A stretch of DNA of 64,000 nt. It comes from Citrus sinensis (Eukaryota > Streptophyta > Magnoliopsida > Sapindales > Rutaceae). Below are positions 23,542-33,972 of this stretch, piece by piece. Every line of letters starts with the position of its first letter. Position 1 is the first letter of the stretch. Location: NCBI RefSeq assembly GCF_022201045.2, contig NC_068557.1, forward strand, positions 25,397,501-25,461,500. The letters run 5' to 3'. The notes under the pieces were generated by a model. The model worked only from the letters and a program-made list of their open reading frames with translations, had not been told where the DNA came from and ran no database searches. Position numbers and translations under genes: made by a program.

Positions 23542-23575
23542 AGAGTTTAGGGGTACCAATAGATATTTTTTCTTT

Positions 23576-25962
23576 GATTGTATGTTATGTTACACGTAAC
23601 TTAGTGTTGGCCTCATACATCCTTCTCAATTGATAATTGTAATAAAGGCCAGAAGGCATAAGTGACCGCCAATGTCACGCATAAGATTAATTAAGATTGT
23701 GAGGCTTAATGTTAATTTCTTCATCGCAGGCACTGCGATTTGCGTGCGGTCCTCGTGTAAGAAAATTGGAGGAAAGTTGTTCATTCTTTAAATTGCAATC
23801 AAATTGCATAAACTAATTTTCATTTTTTCTTGCCTCTGAGGCGATCATTCACGACCCCGCTTTGGTGAAGCCCACTAGCCCAGCGGGCTCGGCAAAATTG
23901 CTTTCAATGAGTTGTTATTATGCCCCAGAATTTAGTAACAAGAATGGGGTTATGTAGGTAGGTCGGCACCATCCCATGATCGCCTTGAGTTCCCTCCAAA
24001 GCCATTTCATCATTCAAACTGTTCTCTGATTCACCATCTGTCTCAGGATCTGGCTGCGATGTCTTCAGCAAATATGAAGTTATATATAAACTAAGGCAAC
24101 AATTGACAAGGAGAAATGATATGATACCTGAGGTGAAGAAGCTAGTAGTCCCTTGTTATTCTAGTTCTCCCGTCATTGCCAAGTCAAGTTCTATACTTTT
24201 TTTGTTTGGGAACCTACCTGTATAGAAGATGAAGCAACTACCTGGTGTTGTGAAGATACTAAAAGGTAAAATGGAAGCCATATTTTGTCGATTTGGCTAC
24301 CTTGGTGCAGATATAATGTTCATGTATTTTCTTTGCTTGTAATTAAAGAATATTCTTGGTGATGTAAGAACATAAAATTATTTTGGTTTTTCTGATCGAT
24401 TCTCTTAGTTGTGATGACTTGTTTACTTTTTCAACAGAGAATAATAATCATTATTAAATAATATAATGCAGTATAATATAAAAAATAACCATTATTGCAG
24501 TATAATATAAATAATTAAATATAGTGTGTCAAACATAGCAAATATGTATTCATTTTTTTAAATTTTTTTCAAAGGAAAAGAAAAGAAAATATTAAATTAA
24601 ATATAATAGTGCACCAAAAAAATTGAATAATATAAAGTTAGGACCAGAACCAGTCGCTTTGGGCCAGGCTTAATTTTTAGCAGGCCGTACCAAATGATGT
24701 CAAGGCCGAATTAGATTACCCGTTATTATTTTTCATGTTGATTAAACTACTCGGCCTGGTATATCTTGAATGAAGTAAATCTTATCGTTTCTAATTCGCA
24801 CAAGCAAAATATTTAACAAAAAGTTATTGATTAGTTGGTAATCAAATGAAAATTTTTATTAAAAGTTACAAAATTATTTTAACAGACAATAATTTCGAAG
24901 AGATAATGAACATAACGACCAAACAAGTGAGAAAAGAAAAATTATTTCCAAAGAAAAACAAAGCGGAGAAGATGAAATTCTAGTTGGTTTTTTTCTTGGC
25001 TCTTCGATTAATTCTCTCCATAGCAATGATAACGTTTGACAATCTATCTATTATTAGTATTCACTATTCAGTAACAAAATTTCCATTTTCAGGAAACTAA
25101 TTGGATAATCCAGAGAACATTTAAAGCTTTTCAATTTATGATCAGAAGTGACGGCTTGTTAGCGAGGCATTCAGCAAAACCGTCGTTATCTCGTACGCCA
25201 TCGGGATTTTCGGATAAATTATTTGGGGCTGGAGAAGATTTAATTTTGATAGATCCACGCACTGTGTGTTACATAAATTATTAAATTTAAATTAGATAGA
25301 ATATGTAATAATACCCATTAATTAAATAGGGAAAAAAAAAAGGAAGAATGGTGAAGATGCATGTTTGCGTACGACAACTTGCTCAGGAGTCAGGACTAGG
25401 ACAGCCCATCTCAGAGTGGCCAAAATCATGTGAGTTATCACACGGTTACTTTATTTTAAATATTAATTTTGTTATCACCTGCTTGAGCATGTGAACTCTC
25501 ATGAAAAAGAAAATTAAAAAAAAAAAGTCTGAATCTGGATACTTTTCATTTTTCAACCGCAATACGATGAAAGTTTCTTTTTTATTATTGTGGATGTTTC
25601 TGATGATAATATTCTAAAATTGGTCAAAAAAAAAGTAATGTACATTAAATTCAAAGTGTATATTAAACTCTTCATAAGTAAATCTAATTAAATACGTTAC
25701 CAAATTTATCACAACTGGGTCAACTTGCTCATCTGCTTCTTACCACCGCCCAACATTTTTTTTTTTTTTGCATTTTTTGGTAAGAGTCTTAATTTGCCAT
25801 AAATTCAACAGTCCAAATTATGAGGCTTGTCAAAGACAAAGACTGCAATTTCACAAGTCAAACATATTATCTCGCCAACTCTCACTGGCTAATCTAATAT
25901 TCAATCATCAAAACCATCTTCTCTCTCTCTCTCTCCAGACTCGATTCCAACCAACTTCACAA
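23576..25962. other. Intergenic region with a possible orphan exon
   Basis: Mostly AT-rich spacer. Near 23935-24080 a minus-strand open frame of more than 50 codons has gene-like composition (SQPDPETDGESENSLNDEMA) and may be an orphan exon. A CT microsatellite at 25919-25935 lies in the probable leader of the next gene. Nothing else is recognised. Confidence 0.5.
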
Positions 25963-26743
25963 ATGGACTTATCCCAAATATCTGATTCTCCATTAACAAG
26001 CTTCTGTATGTTCATTCTCTGCTTATTGCTAGCAAGAACAGTCTCAGGAGAAATCGACCGTCAATATCTAGCCTGCGTTACGAAAACCTGCGGCGATGGC
26101 CAAAACATAAGCTTCCCATTCTACATCGAAAATCAACAAGAAGCCTATTGTGGGTACCCTGGATTCAATCTCTCATGCAATGACAAAGGGAACCCAGTTC
26201 TCAAACTCTCCAGTGATACCAACTACATTGTTGAGAAAATTGTATACGATAATCACTCTGTTCATGTATCAAACGCAGCCTTTTCTGAAACAAACAGCGA
26301 CGCTGCTTGTACTTTTACTCGCATAAAAAACGTGTCTCTTCCCGCGGAGTTCCAGCTGGCTCCCGACCAAAAACAAGCGGTGTTTCTGTACAACTGCAAC
26401 AGCTCATTGCCTGAGAAACTGTTACGGCACAAGCTGCTGGCTGGTAATTGTTCAGGTGATGATACAGTTTTGGGAATGTTTGAGGATGATTCTGATTTGG
26501 ATTATGCTTCCAAGCAATGTAAAGAATCTGCGGTGGCACCGGTGGCCGTGGATATGAATGGAGAGGGGATGGGTGATCATATTGGGATTGAAGAAATGGT
26601 GAGAAAAGGGTTTTTGTTGAAATGGAGAGCGAGTGACTGCCGCGTTTGTAAGGAAAGTGGCGGCAGGTGTGGCTTCGATGCGGATACTTTCCATTTCCAG
26701 TGTTATTGCCCTGACAGGCCGCATGCTAAGCATTGTACTCCCG
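25963..26743 (+). CDS. LRK10L-1-type ectodomain exon A (GUB_WAK_bind and WAK_assoc domains)
   Basis: The ATG at 25963 starts a likely signal peptide (SFCMFILCLLLARTVSG). The galacturonan-binding-like GUB_WAK_bind domain follows (CGDGQNISFPFYI, CGYPGFNLSC), then a WAK_assoc domain ending CKESGGRCGFD and FQCYCPDRPHAKHC. The exon stops at a good donor (CCCG/GTATGT, 26743/26744) in phase 1. This is the usual first exon of LEAF RUST 10 DISEASE-RESISTANCE LOCUS receptor-like kinase-like genes, whose products sit in the plasma membrane. No transmembrane or kinase exon follows within 8 kb, so it is either an alternative first exon of the kinase module at 35.1-36.7 kb or an orphan. Several NxS/T sites suit a secreted glycoprotein. 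Confidence 0.85.
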
Positions 26744-29666
26744 GTATGTATGTTTCTTAATTTCTCCCTCTCTTCAATTATTATTTACCACAAAGCTTTT
26801 AGATTTTCTTTCTTGATACTATAAGTTGGCTGAAAATTTAACTTTTCTGATTTATTTTATTTTATTTTTTTAAACCTCATCATCTTCATCGGGCACGATT
26901 AGCTCTTAGGATATTTGAGGGCGTGAGTTGGAACTCCATTGATATACTCTAAAATTTGACGAATATAGATAATTGTTATTTATCATAAATAAGAGACTCT
27001 CTTGAATTAGGACATATATACCATGATATGGCCATCTTATTGCAATGTTCACTCTTTTTAAAATTAATCAATCATGATCATAATTAGTTAGAACAAAAAA
27101 AATGACCTTAAGGTATACTTACTGATTAGTAATTGGACCAAGTTAAAATCAGAATAAATAAGAATTGAAATGAGTTGGAATGAAGTGATGAATAGGAATT
27201 ATAATAATTTTTTCACTTGAGCTATAGGAATTAGAATTAGAATAGAGTGTATTTTTATTTGTGCTTACTTATTTAAGAATGGGAATGAACTATTTTAAAT
27301 TACTAAAATACCTTTAGTTAATTATTATTATTATTACAATAATTGTAATTATTATTATTTTTTAAAAAAAAATTGTTATCAATAATAATAATAATAATAA
27401 TAATGAATATAATAAATAATAGTAACAATAATAATAATCATATTATTTTTTCGTTATTATTATTGTAAAACTTCAACAATTGAAAAAATTACAATCTTTA
27501 ATAGGAAGTGGGAAATCTGTAGCAAACAGAATCGCATTATAGACGTACCCAGAGAGTGGTTGAAGTGGTGTTACAAATGGCTTCTAATTCCAGTGGTTAA
27601 ACAAGAGAAAATACAAATCGTGCATCTCTAGAACTCTCTTTTTTTTTTCTTCTTTTTTTTATCCCTAAAATACATTGTGGGCTAATGGCCACATGGGGCA
27701 ACACGCTGGGCGCATTGTGTCCACTCGTTCGGAGAGTGGGGGACGAAAATGTGGCAGCCTCTGGTCCAAAAGCCTATCTGAACTCGGTTCACTTATGACT
27801 TAACCCACCAAAATCGGCACTTAGCAGTAATAAAAGTTATAATGGGGGAGTTGAGCTTGAAATAAGTTGGACAATTGTTAAAATATTATTTTGACAGAGG
27901 AAAGGTCCGGGAGTTTGCGTAAGAAATATAGATCATTTTCCTCAATCTAGGTGCAAAATCCCACGTATTAATTAGGTAAATGTATTTTGGATTGTAAAAC
28001 TTAATAATAAAATTGTGAAGGGTTATGAGCTCAAAGCAGAGAATTATATAATTGGTTATTAGATTTAGATTATTCATTTCATTTTGTTACTCAAGAGAAC
28101 ATGAGATCCTCATTTTGGGTTCTAATAATAAAATCATGGTAGGTAGTATGTTCAAAACAGATAATATTTACTTACACACTTAACTGTTGGGTCTGGACTG
28201 TTATAATTAGTAGTAGAGTTGACTCGCAACCTGTTATGTCGATGGACATGTTATGATGTGATTTTGTTTTGTTTTGTTTTCCAAGACCCTTACGAGAATG
28301 CAAGATCTTCAAGAAAAAAAAAGTACATAATACCTTATATCACTAGTAAGAGAGTTCTTAAATTGATTTATAAACCATTAGCTTTCCTAACTAAATAGAT
28401 GCGTTTTAGATTACAAAATCTAATAATAAAATCATGACGAGCAATTCGCTCAAAGCAAACAATACTTAGTTAATTATTAGGTGCAAACTGTTTCATTAGG
28501 CCTTTATATTTATCTATACACGCACTAGCGTGTAGTACATACGGGTTTCAGTCAACGAAGCCATTGCATTTAGCCTCACAATCTCAAATTTGCTACGTGC
28601 TTAGATATTTCCTGTACTATTCTTTTGGCCCATCCCAAAGATATCATATAAGACCTATACAATTGCAATTGCAACACTTTTCCCCTTCTCTTGACTGTGC
28701 CAAAACATCAACTTGAAATCTAGAATTTGACAAACTTCCCCTTGTTTACTGAAGCATAGTATTTCGTAACGGAGGCATGCATTTTATTATTTAATGTCTT
28801 GTAGCCCAAGTTTGATTTCAGTTGTCCATTGACTGTGTTATTAGGCAGGAGCTGCCAGGACCTGTTTAGTTTAATAGTATTTCTTTCCCAAAGAGTAGAC
28901 TTTGAAATTTGAAAAACTGCCCCCTTCCCCCAACAACACCCCCCCCCCCCCAAAAAAAAATCGGTTGGTTGTAAAAGACTGCCTAGTTGGTTGATATGAT
29001 TTTATAAATAGTTTTTGAAAAAACTAATTTCTAAAATTTAAGATTGTGTTTGGAAATATATATATATATATATAAATTATTTCAATTATATGCTCTTTTA
29101 ATTTTAATTTTAGAGTGAGTTTGAGATTGTTTTTACAAGTCTTAATAGTGATTTTCAAAAGTTAAAAATTAATTTTGGTTTTTGATAAATTTTTATAGAA
29201 ATTATTTTTGTCAAAATCACCTCATCTTACAATAGACTTTGAAAAACTGACAAGTAATAGCTTTTCAAAATCTAATTTTAAAAATAAGTTTTATACTTAA
29301 TACAATTTCATATATATCTTTATTTATACCATAAAAATATAAAATTATTCTTATTAATTAGGAAATAAATTATTATTATTACTAATTATATTGAGATAAC
29401 AAAATAAAAATTAATACAAAATATTTATTTTAATCATCAATTACTATAAATACACAATAAAACATATTTTATATACATATTTATAAATGTATAAATAAAT
29501 TTTATTCAACATTATGTCCAATTTAGTCATTTATATTATGATAGCAATTTAACAGTAAAACCTTCTAAACACATACGACTGCTTTTAAAGCTTACAATAC
29601 TTGTAAAAATAAATTTTACTAAATATTTAATTAATTCTTTTCACAACTGATTATTTATACAACACA
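26744..29666. other. Intron or intergenic region with decayed TRIM fragments
   Basis: No coding region is seen. Degraded copies of the TRIM terminal repeat lie at about 27975-28075, 28100-28215 and 28320-28500, sharing strings such as GATGCGTTTTAGATTACAAA and CAAAGCAAACAATA. A run of 13 C at 28939-28951 and a TA microsatellite near 29060 are also present. Confidence 0.55.
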
Positions 29667-30115
29667 TGTAATATCTCACATCACTAACAAGTGAGTTCCT
29701 AGATTGATTTATAAGTCACGGGCTCTCCTAATCAAGTAGATGCGTTTTAGGTTGCAAAGCCCAATAATAAAACCATGACAGATTATGTTCCTAAAGCAGA
29801 CAATATCTACTTAGTTGTTGGGCTCGGATTGTTACAATTGATATTAGAGCCGACTCACGACTCGATGTGGGGATGAATATGTTAATGATATGATCTCATA
29901 TTGTTCCCAATATTTTTCCAGGATGTGAGGTCTTGTGGGGGAAAGTATATAATATCCTACATCTCTAGCGTGTGCATTCTTAGATTAGTTTATAAGTTTT
30001 GAGTTGTCCTAACCAAGTAGATGTGTTTTGGGTTACAAAACCCAATAACAAAATTGCGACAGATTATGTGCCCAAAGCAGATAATATCTACTTGGTTGTT
30101 AGGTCATGTTAAAAT
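29667..30115 (+). mobile_element. TRIM (terminal-repeat retrotransposon in miniature)
   Basis: Two direct repeats of about 170 bases (29667-29836 starting TGTAATATC, and 29948 to about 30115 starting TATAATATC) flank an internal region of about 110 bases. Directly after the first repeat is TGATATTAGAGCC (29839-29851), a decayed tRNA-Met primer-binding site. Directly before the second is a polypurine tract (GGGGGAAAG). There is no coding capacity. This is the full LTR-PBS-PPT-LTR layout of a TRIM. I found no clear target duplication, and the 3' repeat end is approximate. Confidence 0.78.
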
Positions 30116-30959
30116 CAAATGTTGTATATTACATCCCCTACTTTATGTAGAGTATCAAATATTATCTTTTAACTTCAAAGCTTGCATTTTACTCCCACTT
30201 TTCGTAGAAGCAACGTAACTATAATCCTTCTTTAATCTGAGGATAAATTTTTCACTTCCAAGTTTTAGGTGACTGCTATTTGCAGATTGAGTTTTTCAAT
30301 TCTGTACTTCTGAATTAAGCTATTAATTACTATTAGATGACTTAAATTTTGATTATTCAGTCATCGGACGTTAGGTTAGTGTAGTTTAAATTGAGTTTGT
30401 CACCTAATTAGATCTTTATTTTGTTTCATTCGGAGGTGACTTGAAGTTGCTGTTACATCTCCAAACATTTTCCATTTTTCCTAGAATCTGCAAAATCCAC
30501 CCAGAAAAATCTAAGCCATAGAATTGCCTTTTGTTGTTTTTGATTGTTGGTTCAAGAGAAGTTATCTGCATTAGATTCTGAATGGTATTGCAAGTAGATA
30601 ATTTTATTATTATAACAAGCAAATCGTTCATAATTAATGATACAGTGGGTAGTACAATGACATAATATGTGACGTTGATTGCATTACTAACATTCTGATT
30701 AAGAAAAAAACAAATTCACCCCAAGTAAAATTCCGTATCCCAGTGGTGGATTTGTGTTGGGAGTTTGGGGGGGGGGGGGGGGGGGGTTTGAGGAGCTGTA
30801 AAGGGAGAGTAATTGAACAATTGGGGGCTGTCAGTCTGATCCTGAATTCCTCAAAGCCTTGTTCTTCATCAAGGTGCTCCCATCTGGGGTTGCCGAATTT
30901 GTTCAGCTTCAGAGTACTCTTCAATATAGGAATCACTTTCTTTACAGACGCCATCTTTT
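30116..30959. other. Spacer with a 20-base poly(G) run
   Basis: No gene is recognised. An uninterrupted run of 20 G occupies 30767-30786. Open frames on both strands across 30634-31032 exist, but I recognise no family in them. Confidence 0.5.
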
Positions 30960-31646
30960 TGAATCCAGTTCTATCAACAGCTTCAAAGTATGAAGCTTGC
31001 AAGCCTAGTAACTGTGTCAATGGCCCCAACATAAGCTATCATTTCTTCATCCGAGGTGCTGGTGCAGATTTCTGTGGCTATCTAGGCTTTCAAATTCACT
31101 GTAAAGAGGATAAACCCATTTATAAAACTTCAAAACGTTACTTCTCCATACAAGATATTTCTTACGAAAACCAGTCATTTCGGTCAGTTGATGAAGGGTT
31201 GTTCAATGATTCATGCGTTGCTCCAGTTCAAAATTTCTCATTTGATCGTTCTTCCCTCGACTTCAGTCTCTACCATGCTGATCTCTACTTCTTTAACAGC
31301 TGCAACGATTCGTTTTATGTCAATCACACAAAATCTAAGGTTACGTGCGCTTCTAATGCCACGCATGGTACTTTTGTGGTATTAGCCCCTGGTGATGAGG
31401 GTTTGAATTGGTCTACAATTGCATGTGAATCTTTAGTTGCTTCACCTGTTCAATTAGAAACAGAGGAAATTAGTCGAACAATAGAAAGTTTCAACCATGT
31501 AAAGTTGTTAAAAGGATGGATTTGCACTGAAATGGACTGGACACAGTTGTGCTGAGTGCAGAAGAAGTGGTGGCCAATGTGGATTTGAAGAGGTAATAGT
31601 GTATGTTTCTGCCCGGATGGATCTCATCTCCGGAACTGCAGTGACG
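30960..31646 (+). pseudogene. LRK10L-1-type ectodomain exon B, frameshifted
   Basis: The frame carries KYEACKPSNCVNGPNISYHF and CGYLGFQIHC of a GUB_WAK_bind domain, then a WAK_assoc domain. After FNHVKLLKG the frame shifts near 31515, giving a stop at 31553-31555. The shifted frame continues with the expected GHSCAECRRSGGQCGFEE, and a second shift near 31592 leads to VCFCPDGSHLRNCSD. It then meets a donor (GACG/GTAGGC, 31646/31647) in the same phase as the neighbouring exons. No signal peptide with its own ATG precedes the domain; the upstream open frame contains the poly(G) run. It is a broken relative of exon A. Confidence 0.8.
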
Positions 31647-32496
31647 GTAGGCTTATAGCCTTAAACTTTATCTTTTTGCCTAATATCTCTAGATCATGCT
31701 CTTGCTTTCAAGAGGAAAAGAGATTAACCCTTGCCTGTCTGATAAATATAGCCAATTAGTTCTCAAGCACATGCTTTAACGAGGTTCACGGATCCTCGTT
31801 GTCTTTAGTCTATTATTGATAGGCAAAATCGCAGAGTCATACAGGATCCCGAGATTTGTTTGCTTTTAAGTTCATCACCGGCTCTTGATTTTCTTGTGCA
31901 TGCATTTTCTCTTTGCCCCATCTCCTACTTCACAGACAAAGACTTCCCGAGAAGAAAATGTTTACCTCCGATTGATAAGACTCATTACGCAACTTGTTAC
32001 TTTCTAGTGTTTCAACTATTTCTTGAATGTCAAACCCGCTTTCCCTTTCCTCACCATTTTCCAACTTCTGCGTTTATGTTTGATTATGAACAGCCTGCAC
32101 AAGCATTAAAAACCCACTACGGTCTGATCGGTCTGCCTTCGGATAGAATTAGAGCCACATATTTTTGGTTGCGTTCTTTTTTTCAGACGTGTCAAATAAG
32201 CCGCAGAAAGGCTATCTTGAAACCACCGTCATAATTTTGAATGCTTAAGTTTTTGAAGACTAAACTTGGTCAAGTCTTTCGAGCGCTAAGGGATTGGGGG
32301 GGATGGGTTGAAATTTTTACCTTTAGTCCTCGGCTGATCGATCGAAAACTCAACTTGCACCTATTTCAGAATGATTCTATGTATCTTAACAATCAACTTT
32401 CCACCTCAGCTGGCAGCTTAACCGAAGAACATAAAAAGGAACTGACAGAGAATAACCAACTAAAATAATAAGTGTTACAAAGGCTTCTCAGAACTA
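31647..32496. other. Spacer between ectodomain exons B and C
   Basis: One plus-strand open frame (31860-32234) has no recognisable domain or homologue that I know. I see no transmembrane or kinase exon. It probably holds the promoter of exon C. Confidence 0.5.
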
Positions 32497-33217
32497 ATGG
32501 CTCACGGCTGTTATCTTATGTTCTTCATTCTCTCGTATCTTTTACTTCTTTCCTTAGCTGAAGAACAAAGGAGAGTCAATCTAAGTTGTCCATCTTTTTC
32601 TTGCGGAAAATTCCGCAATATCGACTTCCCCTACTCTAAGCGAAAACACCCAGAGTGTGGATTCTGCTTAATAGATGACTGCGAGAAGCCAGTTCAAAAG
32701 ATTCAACTGGGAAAGGATGAGCCATGGTTCTCTGTCACGAGCATCTCTCAGGATCAAACTGTTACACTTTATGATCAAGTGTTTCAAAGGCACTTGGACA
32801 ACCGCAGCTGTGAATCCTTCAAAAATATTTCCCTTCCCAGCTCTCCTTCCATCTCTTTTGAAATCCAATCATATTTAACCCTGTTCAAATGCCCCAAAAT
32901 TCTTGGCAATATTCCCATGAATTTCAATATGTCCTGTGATGACTCCATGATCTATTACAATCACCCAGATGACGATGATCTACCAAGTCTTCCACCTCAG
33001 TGTTCACTTATTCAGCTCCCAGTGGCAGTGAGTAAGACTCGCAACGCGTCTGACTTGTTTCGTCTGTTAACTGGCAATTTCTCTCTAAAAGTACGCCCTA
33101 ACTGGCGTGCAAGACGACAATGTATTGACTGTCCTTCGAGAGGAGGAGGCCAATGTCTAATTAACAGCAAGGGGTATCTTCACTGTTCAAATGGAATAGT
33201 AGCTACAGATAGTTACG
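32497..33217 (+). CDS. LRK10L-type ectodomain exon C (short GUB_WAK-like)
   Basis: The ATG at 32497 begins a clear signal peptide (CYLMFFILSYLLLLSLAEE). The mature part has the cysteine pattern CPSFSCGKFRNIDFPYSKRK and HPECGFCLIDDCEKPVQ, a conserved YYNHPDDD motif, LIQLPV, and a C-terminal CIDCPSRGGGQC. It ends at a donor (TACG/GTATGG, 33217/33218) in phase 1. It belongs to the same subtype as exon D. No transmembrane exon follows before exon D, so it could be an alternative first exon for the shared kinase module or an orphan. As it stands it would encode a secreted protein of about 240-270 residues if the intron were retained. Confidence 0.82.
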
Positions 33218-33972
33218 GTATGGTTCTCACAACTTCTCAAGTTTTACTTATCATTTCTTTACGATCTATACAAAACTCATTCATACAAACAGTCATTTCA
33301 TAATATGATTAGAAGTGTGAAAATCCCATGAGACGAGATGAAATGGAATCATCTCTTCCTCCCACGGATTCTCTTTTAGTTTCTAGTGTGAAATTCTATC
33401 TGTTGTGTGTAGCGTAGAATCTTGTTAGGATTTTGGATTGTGACAATTTAGTTTCATAGTGGCGTAGGAGTTTTATATGGCAAGTATCAACCTGTTCTTT
33501 CTAATTAGAAAAGAATCACAGAGTCAATATCTTTGGGTTTCTTCCACGCGTTCGTCCAGACGTGACGTGAGAACGAAGCACAGAGGACGACTTGAGCCTA
33601 TCGTGATATTTTTATTTATTTATTTATTTATTTTGTTTTATGTAGCTTTTGAAGAGTCAAGGAGTCAAGGCTTTGTTTGTGGTAGTAATTAATTAATGGG
33701 AAAATAGAGTTGTAGTCCGTGCCCACCTATTAGCAAAGAGTTCATTGGCCAGTGGCTATGCCTGATCTACATGTACTACCGTAACCATTACTTGCTGTCA
33801 GTCTATTTCTTCCGGTCTACTCTATAAGTTTCCAAGTCAACTTGCGTGTTTTAAAGGATAAACATTGAAATTATGGAGGGGCAGCGGTATCAGAAACAAC
33901 ACAATAAAGAAACCACGCGGTTGATCCTGGGTGTATGTAGCTGTTATTGCTTCTGTCCCCAAGGATTTTGGA
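33218..33972. other. Spacer between ectodomain exons C and D
   Basis: Probable intron and/or promoter sequence. A TTTA microsatellite run lies near 33610-33632. I see no coding exon. Confidence 0.5.

Larger units (their letters stand above)
19700..23575 (-). mobile_element. Endogenous pararetrovirus (Caulimoviridae-like) segment, decayed and incomplete
   Basis: All viral-like frames read on the minus strand. From right to left the order is: a small coiled-coil frame, a capsid-like region with zinc-finger remnant, a third frame overlapping its end, an as-1-like promoter element, a long leader containing another frame, a tRNA-Met primer-binding site, and a short frame just after it. This resembles the circular map of caulimoviruses around ORF III, ORF IV, the 35S-type promoter and ORF VII. 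No movement protein, protease, reverse transcriptase or RNase H motif is visible, so the copy is partial. Stops and frameshifts interrupt several frames. Both junctions with host DNA are approximate. The genus cannot be fixed. Confidence 0.75.

Noticed and set aside
30634..31032. Minus-strand frame with a proline run opposite exon B
   Set aside because: The proline run is only the complement of the poly(G) tract, and part of the frame is antisense to the recognisable ectodomain.
31860..32234. 124-codon plus-strand frame between ectodomain exons B and C
   Set aside because: No recognised domain, atypical composition and no supporting splice or start context.
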